From Basidiobolus meristosporus CBS 931.73 (Eukaryota > Basidiobolomycota > Basidiobolomycetes > Basidiobolales > Basidiobolaceae), in NCBI GenBank assembly GCA_002104905.1, contig MCFE01000405.1:1-64000 (forward strand): DNA of 64,000 nt. Reading direction: 5' to 3'. Every line of letters starts with the position of its first letter. The stretch's first letter is position 1. The notes under the pieces are model-generated. The model did not search any database and had not been told where the DNA came from. It was given only the letters and a program-made list of their open reading frames with translations. This document shows positions 21,564 through 32,721 of this stretch, one piece after another. Made by a program: the position numbers and the translations under genes.

Positions 21564-21911
21564 TGTTGTAAGAGTCTTGGAGATATTGGAAGTGATTGGA
21601 AGGACAAGCAGATTATGTGGTTTTCACTTAATGACTTATTGAATGTAAGAGTAGTACTTATACTTTTACATGGTCTTGGCATAACAAACACATAGAATAG
21701 GTTAAGGAAGGTCCCAAGAACATATGTGCAAAGTTTGGGGCTGTTTGGACAACTTTGAGAATTTTCATGTTCTGGGTACCTGGTATTTTGGTAAAAATAT
21801 TCTAAGTTAATACCAGCAAGGAATTTGGTCAGTATTCTCTAGGACTTGAAGGTAATGATCTAAGTGACTAAGTTAGGTGAGTATTTAGGTGGAAATACAA
21901 ATTTTACAAGA
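21564..21911 (-). repeat. Copia-B 5' LTR
   Basis: Plus-strand sequence runs TGTTGTAAGAGTC to ATTTTACAAGA, with ATGAC directly after it. On the element strand it would start TCTTGTAAAA, one base away from the TGTTGTAA expected from the other end. Confidence 0.88.
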
Positions 21912-21916
21912 ATGAC

Positions 21917-22740
21917 TTCAAAGCAATTGCAAATACAACCAGCAGGGACTTGACAGCCATGCAGCTGTGATCAACAGTTACAGAGAAAAAAAGGTATCTT
22001 TGACTGTAAAAGAACAGACCTGGGAAGGAGTCAAATATTACAAAAGATGCCCACTGTTGATATAATATCCAGGGAGTTCTTCCAAGGTTAGTTGGATGTC
22101 TGCATAGTTCCCTGTGAGAATACTTCAGTATCAGCAGGAATAAAAACTGGTTGACTTAGGAAACAATACTAATCACAATAAGCTAAATTGGCTATTACCA
22201 AAATTGGATTAGTAAAAGTAGTGAAGTAGAAAATATGAGAGTGAGTGGCTTTATGAGCCCATTGCAATGCAATAAGAAGCTAACTACTATTAGGACTTGT
22301 CTGTAATATGATACTTGCCAATGGACAACATAATCAATATTGCTATATTACACATGTTCAGTCTACCAGTTGCTAAATTACCAGATGTACTGTGTCATTT
22401 AGAGCCCTCAGGGCCCTTGTATGAGAATTCTCAGGTCATTCTGAAGTTTTCAGTTTTCTAAAGATGACTGTAATTTTCTAGTACCTTACCATTAGTAATC
22501 ACTTAGCAATCAGGATAAGTATTTAAAGTAGCTTCATCTGTAACCAATAATTTGTACTTTCCACTAATATCACAATTGCTTGATAGATTTACAGTTGAGC
22601 ACTACACCTACCTGCAACAGTTAAACCTCAGGCCTGCTATTAAGGAGCTTTTCAGGGTAGAGCACAAGACACACAAAGGTTGTTAGAGACACCTGGAGCA
22701 CCTAGGATACTAGAGAAGTAGGGGCTTTAACCATATTGAC
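21917..22740. repeat. Decayed gypsy-1-family LTR pieces in two orientations
   Basis: From 21917 to about 22170 the sequence continues the reverse-oriented gypsy-1 LTR cut by copia-B; the AGCAGGGACTTGA and GGTATCTTTG stretches match. From about 22240 to 22740 the match is to the same LTR in the forward orientation; examples are TTCTCAGGTCATTCTGA and ATTAGTAATCACTTAGC. So two old LTRs meet head to head. Limits are approximate. Confidence 0.6.
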
Positions 22741-22997
22741 ATAGTGATAGAGCTACCAGCAGTGTGAACCCAGTGGTTACTGAACAAATCAAATACCTCA
22801 CACACCTTAAGTTGTATAGCATCTACTAAGAAAACTTATTTTTTGATATGGGTCAAATAATGAAAGGTGCACAAGTTGTTTCTATCAAGGAGATACCTGC
22901 TGAACTTTGGCAAAGTTGTCCAAATGGGAGTCAATTACTAATTGCATCCAGCCTAATTTCACAGTACTTGACCAATTATTCAACATCTAGGGATACT

Positions 22998-23068
22998 TGT
23001 TGAAATCTAAAGGGGATACTGGAAGCAAATTGGAGAATCAGAAGATTGGTATGATATTTACTTGTTAT
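22998..23068 (-). repeat. Family-D LTR, left part, split by copia-C
   Basis: Starts TGTTGAAATCTAAAGG and matches the start of the family-D LTR at 49222. It is interrupted at 23068 and resumes at 27426. Confidence 0.75.
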
Positions 23069-23417
23069 TGTTGTAAGAGTCTTGGAGATATTGGAAGTGA
23101 TTGAAAGGACAAGTAGATTATGGGGTATTCACTTAAAAATTTATTGAATGTAAAAGTAGTATCTACACTTTTACATGGTCTTGGCATTACAAACACGTAG
23201 AATAGACTAAGGAAGGTCCCAAGAACTTGTGTGTAAAGCTTGGGGCTGTTTGGACAACTTTGAGAATTCTCATGTTCTGTGTACCTGGTATTTTGGTGAA
23301 AATATTCTAAGTAAATCCCAACAAGGAATCTGGTCAGTATTCTCTAGGATTCAAAGGTTATGATCTAAGTGACCAAGTTAGGTAATTATTTAGGTGGAAT
23401 TCCAAATTTTTACAATA
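23069..23417 (-). repeat. Copia-C 3' LTR
   Basis: About 349 bp from TGTTGTAAGAGTC to TTTTTACAATA on the + strand; close match to the other LTRs of the family. Confidence 0.88.
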
Positions 23418-23428
23418 CCCTCACTCAG

Positions 23429-25366
23429 CTAAATGCTCATACTGACTAGTCCTAATTTTGTCCTAACATATTCAAACTTGTCTTGAGCTAATGGTTTGGT
23501 AAATATAGCTGCAATCATTTCAACAGTAGGACAGTAAACTAAGCTAACCAAGTTATTCTCTGTAGCTTCATGTATGAAATGATGTCTAATATCTATGTGC
23601 TTGGTTCTAGCATGAAAAGTTGGATTTCTACCTAGTTGTATACATGCTTGATTATTGTGAAATAAAGTAATAGGCATTTTTTGACATAGGCCTCAATCTG
23701 TAAAAAGCTTTCTTAGCCACATTGCTTCTTTTGTAGCTTTACAGGCTGCCATGTACTCTGCCTCTGTGGTAGAAAGTGCTGTGGTTGGTTACTTTCTTGA
23801 ATTCCATGATATTACTCCTTTACAGTAAAGAAAGGTGTATCCTGTGGTTGGTCTTCTGTGTTACAAATTTTGTCCCCAATCTGCATCACAGTATCCCACA
23901 AGATTCTCTTTTGAATCTTGATAAGTGTATCTTAAGCATATATCAGCAGTTCCTTTAAGATATCTAAAAATCTGCTTAACTGCTGCAATATGATCAGATT
24001 CATAGTTCTGATTATGCTGGCTGAAAACTCCCACTGAATGTGAGATATCTGGACATGTTCCAAGTATGAAATACATCAAACTGTCAACCATTGACTAATT
24101 AGGCAAGTCAGGGCTTTAAGATGGCACCAAGCTCTCTTGATTTGGTTGAGTTTTGACCAAGTTAAGGTTTGTCTCCCTTGGGATAGCTGCTGATTTACAG
24201 TCTTCCATTTGGTACTTCTTTAGTATATCTTGAATATACTTGGATTGGGCTAGGGTCATAGTCTGGGTACTTCTGTCTATTGAGAACTCAATCCCTAAGT
24301 AGTAACCAAGTCTTCTTAGATTGAACATCTTGAACTTTTTAGATAGGCTGTATTTATTCTCTTCCAGTGTTGCTAGGTTATTGGCAGCAATAATAAGATC
24401 ATCCACATATAGAGCTAATAGAACTGGATTTGCTCTATCTGGCTTTTAGTATATACTATAGTCAGCATTTTTCCTTTTGAAACTCAAAGATTCCAAACAA
24501 GAATATATCTTGCAATCCCAGGCTCTCAGTGATTGTTTGAGACCATATAGTGACTTTTTAAGCTTGCACACCAAATGGGGGTAATCAAGGTCAGCAAGCC
24601 CATCTGGCTGGTCCATATACATGGCCTCATCAGGTTCTGCATTCAAATATGCAGCTTTTACATTCATTTGATGAATAAAAGACTTGCATTTGGCTGCAAT
24701 AGCCAATATTAATCTGATGGAATAAAACTTGACTACTGTTGCAAAGGTCTCAGTATAGTCAAGTCCTCTTGTTTGAGAGTATCCTTTGGCCACAAGTCTT
24801 GCTTTGTATCTTTCAGTTCTGCCATCAACCTTGTATTTTGTCTTGAAGACTGATCTGCATCCAATTGATTTTTAGTTAATTGGTAATTTGACTAAGTCCC
24901 AAGTTTGATTTTCCATCAGGGCCTGATATTCCTCAGTCATTGCAAATCTCCAAAACTTTGTCTGAGGGCACTTTAGGGCCTCTTTTACAGTCTGGGGTTC
25001 ATCAATATGGACTGAATAGGCATAGGCTAAGTTTGTACACTCATTGATATAGTAATTTGGGCTAATTTATGTCCAATTGGATCTCCTTGCAATTGATACT
25101 GAAATGACCACTTCTGGGATATTCCTAGGCACTGATTCTGCCTAAAACATGATTGTAGAGTCCTCTGGAGTGAACAAATTATCATTGTTTTGCTCTGATC
25201 CAAACCTCACCATTGGTGGACTTAGGATCAGACTTTTGTCATCATCTGATATCAATTCTTGTGAACACTTTGACTTTTCATCAAACAGCACATCCCTGGA
25301 CTTGATTAACTCCTTTTCTTTGGTATTGCAGAGTTTGTATGCTTTACACTCACTGCAGTAACCCAA
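23429..25366 (-). pseudogene. Copia-C reverse transcriptase and RNase H
   Basis: Open pieces in several frames cover the linker region (KSRDVLFDEKSKCSQE), the first part of the reverse transcriptase (GYSQTRGLDYTETFATV, then KAAYLNAEPDEAMYM), the segment after the catalytic loop (MDDLIIAANNLATLEEN, with Y and V of YVDD changed or lost), and YIQDILKKYQMEDCK. RNase H shows GYCDADWG and ends with TKHIDIRHHF. Stops separate every piece. Confidence 0.82.
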
Positions 25367-25578
25367 GATATGTATTTTACACTTTTTGGTTCAAATTATG
25401 ACTGATTTTGGGGCGGTTTCTTGGCATATGCAGTACACCCAGATATTCTTAGATGTTTTGCACCTGGTCTGTTTCCATACCATGCTTCAAATGGAGTAGA
25501 ACCACAAAGTATTCCGTTATAACTCCTATTTTTAAGGTATACAGCAGTGGCAACTGAATCTGCCAAAAAATCATAGGA

Positions 25579-26139
25579 TCATTTTTGATCATGGATCATA
25601 GATCTTGCCATATCCATTATTGATCTGTTAGCATGTTCTGCTACTCCATATTGCTGTGGGGAATATGGTACAGTAGTCTCTTGCTTTATCCCATGATTTT
25701 TGCAGAAGTGGATGCAGAGTTTTGAGGTATACTCTCCACCATTGTCAGAGTGTATTTTTGTGATCCTTTGACCAGTTTCTCTCTCCACCATGGCTTTGAG
25801 CTCCCTGAGCTTAGACAGTACTTTTTCCTTTCTCTTCATGAAGTAGACCCATGTGTATCTTGTATAATCATTAATAAAAGTGATTAAATACTTCATCTTG
25901 CCTAAGGATAAATTTTGCATAGGTTCATACAGATCTGAGTGAATTAAATCTATTTTTTTCTTAGCTTTGTTTGACCCAGAGCACTTGAGTGGCTCTTTGA
26001 CTTGTTCCCCATTTATGCAGGCTTCACAGTGCTCCCAATCAGTTGGGGGATCATTTTTTACTCCAGATATTAGCTGATCTTTGATTATTTTGTGCAAATA
26101 ATCAAAATTGATGTGCCCAAATCTCCTGTGCCAAAGCAT
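25579..26139 (-). pseudogene. Copia-C integrase fragment
   Basis: A 186-codon open stretch with the integrase finger (WHRRFGHINFDYLHK, then HCEACINGEQ) and core residues HSDLYEPMQ and SDNGGEYTSK. It ends with PYSPQQYGVAEHANRS, the conserved region around the catalytic glutamate. It is the best preserved part of this element. Confidence 0.82.
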
Positions 26140-26530
26140 TTGTGTTTCTTCATTTAAGTTACTTATATTGGCTTCCTTATATGATTGAATATAAGTCAGC
26201 TTGTATAGACTCTAATCTCTGATACCCAACTCAATATGGGCACCATTTTAATCAGTGATCTTGCATCCAGAATTGTCAAAGCTGAAACTGAGTCCTTCTT
26301 AAGTAACCTTGCTTACCAATAGTAGATTCTTGGCAATTTCTGGTACACAGAGTACTTCTTTAAAGGTCAGTTAATGGCTTTCTTCACTGCTTCAAAGGTT
26401 TACTTGGGTATTTCCTTCTCCCACTGCATCAAGTGTTCTATTGTCACTCATGCAAACCTTCTTATTTGGAATTTCTTGATATAGGGTAAAAAGTTCTTTT
26501 TGGTGTGTAAAGTGTTGAGATGCTCCAGAG

Positions 26531-27074
26531 TTAATGTACCATGTCTAATAAAAGGCCCTGAAGCTTGTCTGTCAGGCTATTCAGGATGGTAACTATTGCA
26601 TCCTCATCAGTAGTTGGTACACCCACAGATTCTATTTCATCTACCAGCAAAGTTATACTGTTAATTAGATATTTCATTTCTTCTCCTGCCTGCATTGTTA
26701 AAGTAAAAAATTTTTGTTGCAAATACATTTTATTAGTAGCTGAACATGACTGATAGGTGTCTTCTAATACCTTCCAGGCATACTTTGCTGTTTTTGCTCT
26801 TGAGCATGGAATTAGCAATTAGTCTCTAACATCAAGGCAAATGCAGTTAAAGGCACTTTGTTCTTTCTTCTGGTACTTTAAGACTTCTTCTACCACATTT
26901 TTAGGAGCACATTCTTCACCCATGACAATATCCCAGAGGCCTCTTTCTTGTAGCATCATCTTCATCTTCACATTCCACACTTGGTAGTTAGACCCATCAA
27001 CTTTTCAGCAGAGGGAAGAATTCCAGTAATAGCAGTAGTAGACATTGCAGAGAGTGACAGTGTGAAGCTCATAA
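26531..27074 (-). pseudogene. Copia-C gag relic lacking the zinc knuckle
   Basis: The N-terminal part lies at about 27074-26968 and runs on from the LTR; the core (AWKVLEDTYQSCSATNK and VPTTDEDAIVTILN) lies at 26818-26531. At about 26546 the sequence jumps straight into the protease region, omitting what in copia-B is about 20709-21036, including the C-x2-C-x4-H-x4-C knuckle. Confidence 0.78.
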
Positions 27075-27076
27075 CC

Positions 27077-27425
27077 TGTTGTAAGAGTCTTGGAGATATT
27101 GGAAGTGATTGGAAGGACAAGTAGACTATGTTGTTTTTACTTAATGATTTATTGAATGTAAAAGTAGTATTTATACTTTTACATGGTCTTTGCATTGCAA
27201 ACACTTAGATTAGATGAAGGAAGGTCCCAAGAATATGTGTGCACAGTTTGGGGCTGTTTGCACAACTTTGAGAATTATCATGTTCTGGGTACCTGGTATT
27301 TTGGTCAAAATATTCTCAGTAACTCCCAACAAGGAATTTGGTCAGTATTTTCTAGGACTTGAAGGTAATGATCTAAGAGACTAGGTTAGGTGAATATTTA
27401 GGTGGAATTTCAAATTTTTACAACA
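27077..27425 (-). repeat. Copia-C 5' LTR
   Basis: About 349 bp, TGTTGTAAGAGTC to TTTTTACAACA on the + strand. On the element strand the ends are TGTTGTAAAA and TTACAACA, a good inverted pair. The adjoining ATAACC is the remains of the tRNA-Met half primer site. Confidence 0.88.
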
Positions 27426-27703
27426 ATTATTTGATTGTGTTGCAACACAGTAAATATACTTATTGCAGAGCAATATAAAAGTAAATATATGATCATTAAT
27501 AGGGGTGTCTCAGGATTACATGTACCAAGCTTCAGCACCTTTAAGCAAGTTTTAGACTCTCATCACTATCTTGTACTTATTACTGATTGTATGCAAATAC
27601 CTTACTAACCAAATTCTAAGTTAAAACTCTGTAAAGTATTTATGTCAACTAAGTGTTAGCACATCAAATATGAATAATTAGATGGACCCTGATAATTTTA
27701 ACA
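27426..27703 (-). repeat. Family-D LTR, right part
   Basis: Continues the LTR begun at 22998: TTGATTGTGTTGCAACAC matches TTATTGAGTTGCAGCAC at 49297, and the end TAATTTTAACA matches ACTATTTCAACA at 49570. Confidence 0.78.
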
Positions 27704-27995
27704 CTCCTGCTCACATTATATTATCCTGTACTGTGAGCTTATTGTGGTGATGTGTATCTTTCAGTGGGATTTAAACCCACAATTAGCCATGTAACTAACT
27801 GGACTAGTGTATTCTCCAATATATGTCAAGACCTCTGAATAATCTGCACTAACTAAGTAGCAGCTTATACTATTAATTATATACTTCAGATCAAGTTACT
27901 TTGAGTCATAGTTGTGATCCTGTTATAGTGTATCTATGATTGAGTACTGTACATTTAATTGTTTTAACACCTTTCAAATGCTTATCAAACTCTGG

Positions 27996-29073
27996 TGTAG
28001 TGGGGTCACAGTGACACCCACAGGCAGATGTGCTCATTCCCATATGTTCACTTCCCTAAAAAAGATTAACCCCCCTATATTAGTATCATCCCAAATTGCA
28101 ATATTCTCTATCTGTATATGTGATTATTACTATGTGACCTGGCAAACTATTTGTCACTATTAGCTCATTGCACAAGCTATTCCTATTCCATGCCAAGACA
28201 CCAAGATAAGATAGTTACCATATAAGACAAGTACCCCCAACAGTGCCCATGTCATGTAACCATCCTGGTTTCATAACCCTCCTATCCTACTACCATAAGA
28301 AGTAACTACATGACACAGAGGTTCCATATTACCACTATCTTATTGACTAGGTGCTACTTTGTCTCATGGAACAATTTGCCAAGAACTTGCGCTATTTTTA
28401 GTACACAATGACATGATTGGCTGTCTACTACCTTCTGGAAACTTCTGGAAAGTATTTTCTAGCAAGAATTTGAGCAGCAAAAATGTATATAAGAGAGGCC
28501 ATTCCTTAAAATAAATCATCCCTCTTCCAATATTCCAACTTATTGATTAGTGAGATCACTGCTGCCTATTACCATTACTTTCTGACTCAGACCTGACAAT
28601 ACTCCCAGGAAACCATGCTGACAGCCAACTGACCTTGGAGGCACTACTTGGAAGGAATACTCAGAGTAGGTATATTTTATTATATTTGATTGTTTTCCCA
28701 AGTTTGTTTTTGTACAGGCAAAGATACTTTTCAGTCTTTGTCACTATTGGTCAAAGCTGCACTCTTATCAAGTCCCTGTTGGTGGAGTCTACAGTTGTTT
28801 TGACTTTGGAAGCTTTAGTACACTGTCATCTCAAAGGACATTGAAGCCAGTATAAACTTTTGTTAAGATGCCAACTAAGTTGGGGATTGTAGCTCAATAG
28901 TTTTCCCTTGACAAGCTTGAGGCTTTATCCCCCTTCACATTAGATTAGACAAAAGACCCAGTATTCCTAGCAAGCTTTTGCCAGAGGTTATTGCACCCAG
29001 TGAACACCCCACACACATTAACACCTGAGAAGTGTTGGCCATATTTTGCCCTTTGGACTTATACACCACCACA
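27996..29073 (+). repeat. Solo LTR of the gypsy-1 family
   Basis: About 1078 bp from TGTAGTGGGGTCACAGTGAC to TACACCACCACA, matching both LTRs of gypsy-1 along their length with many substitutions. It contains a TATATAAGAG box near 28485 and the conserved TGCTGACAGCCAACTGACC. No target duplication is visible, so it may come from recombination between different copies. Confidence 0.85.
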
Positions 29074-30290
29074 CCAGCATACTGCCTATAACTAAGTAGC
29101 TTCACTTTCTGGCTTTCTACTGCATTTTATAAATGCAAGATTGGCTATTATTGGCAAAGTCATGGAGTTGGCTTCTCTCCAGTAGATCTGAATCAACCAC
29201 AGTTCCAGTGCAAGGCCTATTTCCCTTGATGTGTTCCCTCCATATGCATAACTCAGTCTGGGAAATACCTTTTGCTATTTACTTCATATGTGATCTGCAG
29301 AGACTTATAACTGGTGAGCACTGTTGTTTTCCTACTCTTCACTATTTGACCTTAAGTTTTCTAATACCAAGTAGTGCTTACAACGGCACTTAGACTAGGT
29401 TGTCCTGTTGCTTTAACTGGAAAAACATACTCTCACTGAAGCTATGCTGCTGGGAACCCCTGTCCTCTAAAAACTACCCCTATGTAAAGTAGTTTGGTCC
29501 CATGGGTGGATCCAATCCAGATCAGCCATCACAATCCCATTTAGAGACCATAATAATACCAGCAGCTTGGAATTAGTGACCCTCCTAAATATCTTATGAT
29601 GGTATCCTGATGGTGTCTTGCTAATTTTACAACCAGATGAAGCAATAAAACTTGACAATATTTTATTGGTGCTGTGATGATATTTGCATAGTATTGTTGT
29701 GGTCTTTTAGCACTCTATGCCTATTTTAAGTGGATCCAGTTGGCCAGGACATCCAATTGCCTTATATGGCAAGAAACATGATGGTATTTTGACAGCCTCA
29801 CAGCAAGACTCTGATGGCATTATATTGGCAGTATGACAGCCTACTGCTGGTTCTTTATGATGCTACCTTACCAATTTACCAAATGGTATTTCCATTTTTC
29901 TACCTCCCCTTGTGCAATTCATATATTCCACTGTAGAATCACCCCTCTTTATTTGCTTACCCACTACTGCCTTGGGTATTCCACATATAGTTTGAATCAA
30001 AAAAGACTATTGCCTCCTCCTTACTCACCTCTACAAATGTGCAAACCTGAGCAATTGACATACTTTCATCAACTCAACTTTACGGCTTTTTAGTGTGATA
30101 CTTGCAAAGTTGCCATAAACCTTGTACTGCTGGTAATAGATACATCTTGCAACCATATGCTTGGTTGTTGCCACTTCTGCTATAAATATTTCCTGAATAC
30201 CTGCAAAAACCTCTCAGTATTTAGCCAATATATGCCTTCTCTCTGCTGGATTCTAGTCCCCCTTATAGGTGTGCTCTGGCATTTGTTTGT
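29074..30290. other. Repeat-region filler, mostly unidentified
   Basis: AT-rich, CpG-poor DNA. A segment at about 29440-29660 is shared with 17223-17379 (ADLDWIHPWDQTTLH on the - strand). The remainder is probably the outer part of the Tnp2-type element that follows, but I cannot show a terminus. Confidence 0.35.
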
Positions 30291-30579
30291 GTTAATTCCA
30301 TATTGAATGGTGTAGATGTTGGCTTGTGACCATGAGAAATATGGCATATCTTGCTAAAGTTTTCCTGATAAAAACTAGTTGCTTGTTGCACCCAACCCAA
30401 CTTAGCATTACTAAATTGATACCCACACATTGAGGCTGCTCAGCTTTGTAGTGCAGTAGGCATTGGTGTCTCTGTGTGCACATCTGTCCTCAGTATTTTC
30501 CTGCTCTTTCTGGCTGTCCCCCATGTTTGAACTCATCAAATCCATGACAGGCCTGAAGGTAATATTCTTCATAAGATTG

Positions 30580-32470
30580 GGCTATGGTAGTACCTGCAAA
30601 TGGACTTGTCCTTTTATCTCCTCACATATCTGCTCCATAGGAAACTCCCAAAAGGTGAAGCAAGGCCCAATATTCTTCACACACTGTGCAAGATGCAGTA
30701 GAGAATGGATACAGTAGCAGCAGCAATCTACATGTTCAGCTTTATGTTTGCAATATAGCAGCTCAAATCCTGTCACAAACTCCTCATACAACAGCAGTAG
30801 ATGAATCAAGTTGGCATTTGTGATCCGCTTCTGGATAAATATTCCTACAATGTCCACATATAACTCCCAGTGCTTCCAATTTACTCTTGGTAGGAATGGC
30901 TTCAGAGCACCACTTGAATAAATACATATCAAGTTCATCCAGTCATTGCATTTGTATTGTTGAATATGAGTATGACTATTAATTGGAGCCCATGAGAAGT
31001 ACTTAGAGTAGCAGATACTCTGTAATATCTTGCTAATTCTTTCAAACTTCTCCGGTACCTTAAAGGGCTCATTTAGCTTGAAATGCCCCATGTACAACTT
31101 GGTCATCAGAATAGGCATATTGTTGAAAAGCAAATGCATTGCTCCCAGTGAAAGCTTTTGCTCCAACAGATACCCTTTATCTTAAGTATATCCGGTTTCC
31201 AATTGATTCCATATTCTGGCCAATGGCTTATATGTTGCCAACTTTGCTGCAATTGCATGCTGACTGCTGTACATTCTCTTTGTGGAATGATGGTGCTCTT
31301 AGTGCTGGTGTTTGGGTCGTAATAATGTGTGTGAGTTATGGAGTAAATCCCCTGGATCTCACACATTTGGCAGCAAAACCATCCATTGTACCCAAAAAAA
31401 CCTGCTATCTTGCTGTTGGCTGGGGTACCTCCAATGCAGATAATAATATGTGCCTTTACATGACAGCCAGTTACTGTTATCCTGCTGGAAAGCATGCAAA
31501 ATTCATCCAGCAATGGATACAGGTAGCTCTCCCAGTTGGACAGTAATTTAGGCCCATATACCAGTAAGACTACCATAAGATTATTACTCTGATGCTGTAA
31601 GATGGGCGGCAGATTCAGATTGATGAGAATCAGTGGCTAGCAGGATCTGCTGGTAGAGTGCTTGCTTAGCAAGAATCCATCAAGTGATAAAGCAAAGGCA
31701 TGGTCATACATACCTTTAAGGTAGCCCTTACTTCTTGGCTATTAGCCATGTTTGCCATCAAATATATTGGATATGTTTGTGCTTGATTGATACTGAGTGC
31801 AGTACTGCATAGCTCTGCAATATTTGCTGGACTGCATCAGCTGCTTCAGACAGGGTAGATTGTGCACTTGTACCATGTACATGGCAAGTTGCATCCTGGT
31901 ATGACTTTGACAAGAAGTAGTAATATATCCTCAAAGCCCCCATTACTGATATTAGTGGAAATGGGCCACTTCTCTAGCCACAACATTGCATCATTCACCA
32001 GTAGATGGATTACTGGGCTCACTTGGCTCCATAAAGAATCATTGATATTTTTTCAATGTGTGCTGTCTCATTGCATATAGGAATTTGACCAGGCTCATAC
32101 ATGGAACTGTTGTTAGGGGACATAGGATCAAAATCCCTCAGTGAACCTACTTTGCCAGGGTTTATCACTCTGCATGCCACATTGAGAAGGCTGATGTGAG
32201 CCTAAAGGCACCACAAACTCACCTGACTCAGTTTGCACAAGGTGACAAAGACAGCCTGGTGCCAATATAGAAGTATCAACTGGCTGGCAAGATACTGTTG
32301 GTACAGTAGTGACTGATGAATGGTCAAATATGACCTAGGTGGCAAAACACTGGCCATGATTGTTGTAATACTTCCTATGCTGTCTGCGTGCTTCATGGCT
32401 GAGAGGCTTGCCACAATAGCTACATGGTCTTGTTTCTCATCTCTTATGGCATTGAGTCAAAGCAGTCTTG
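30580..32470 (-). pseudogene. Tnp2-like transposase (CACTA-type), copy 1, decayed
   Basis: On the - strand, pieces of one large protein can be followed across stops. The N-terminal region near 32440 reads HRKYYNNHGQCFAT and corresponds to the C-x2-C zinc-finger-like start of copy 2. Then the central part at 31576-31106 has GPKLLSNWESYLYPLL, PANSKIAGFFGYNG and CCQMCEIQGIY, as in the Tnp2 core. A further part at 31166-30582 has LGAMHLLFNNMP and FTFWEFPMEQICEEIKG, which fits the Tnp2/DUF4218 region. Such enzymes cut and paste CACTA-superfamily DNA transposons. The two main pieces overlap in different frames, so at least one shift is present. The assignment rests on motif memory. Confidence 0.65.
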
Positions 32471-32721
32471 TCCATGGGGGAAACAGTTTGACCTTCAATA
32501 ATGTAACGCTATTATATCACTTTTTTGTCAATACCAATGTGAGCTTAAAACAGTCTTGTATTTGAGACATTGCATCTGCATGAATGTAAGATTCAATGAT
32601 GACCCACCATAGTAAGCATTATAAATAAAGTTATGGCACCACATACACATGTATGTGTAACACTATTTTCCCTTTGGTTTGACTCAATTCCATATATATG
32701 CCACCAAAAGATACAGCATAG
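32471..32721. promoter_or_regulatory. Shared upstream region of the divergent transposon genes
   Basis: About 250 bases between the - strand transposase and the + strand second gene. A CCATATATATGC box near 32690 is conserved in copy 2 near 52152, so the arrangement with a common control region is ancestral to both copies. Confidence 0.4.

Larger units (their letters stand above)
17644..21911 (-). mobile_element. Ty1/copia element B with two LTRs
   Basis: A 4.27-kb element bounded by LTRs at 17644-17990 and 21564-21911, with gag and pol on the - strand between them. The flanks carry a perfect ATGAC (17639-17643 and 21912-21916), a 5-bp target duplication. It lies within an older gypsy-1-family LTR. 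The primer-binding site next to the 5' LTR reads GCTTATGAGCACC on the - strand, a mutated form of the initiator tRNA-Met half site seen in copia-E. Several stops and shifts break the frame. Confidence 0.92.
23069..27425 (-). mobile_element. Ty1/copia element C with two LTRs, nested in an LTR
   Basis: A 4.36-kb relative of copia-B with LTRs at 23069-23417 and 27077-27425. The target duplication is GTTAT on the left and ATTAT on the right. The flanking DNA on both sides forms one family-D LTR when the element is taken out. Many stops break the coding region, and compared with copia-B about 0.3 kb holding the zinc knuckle is missing at about 26546. Confidence 0.9.
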
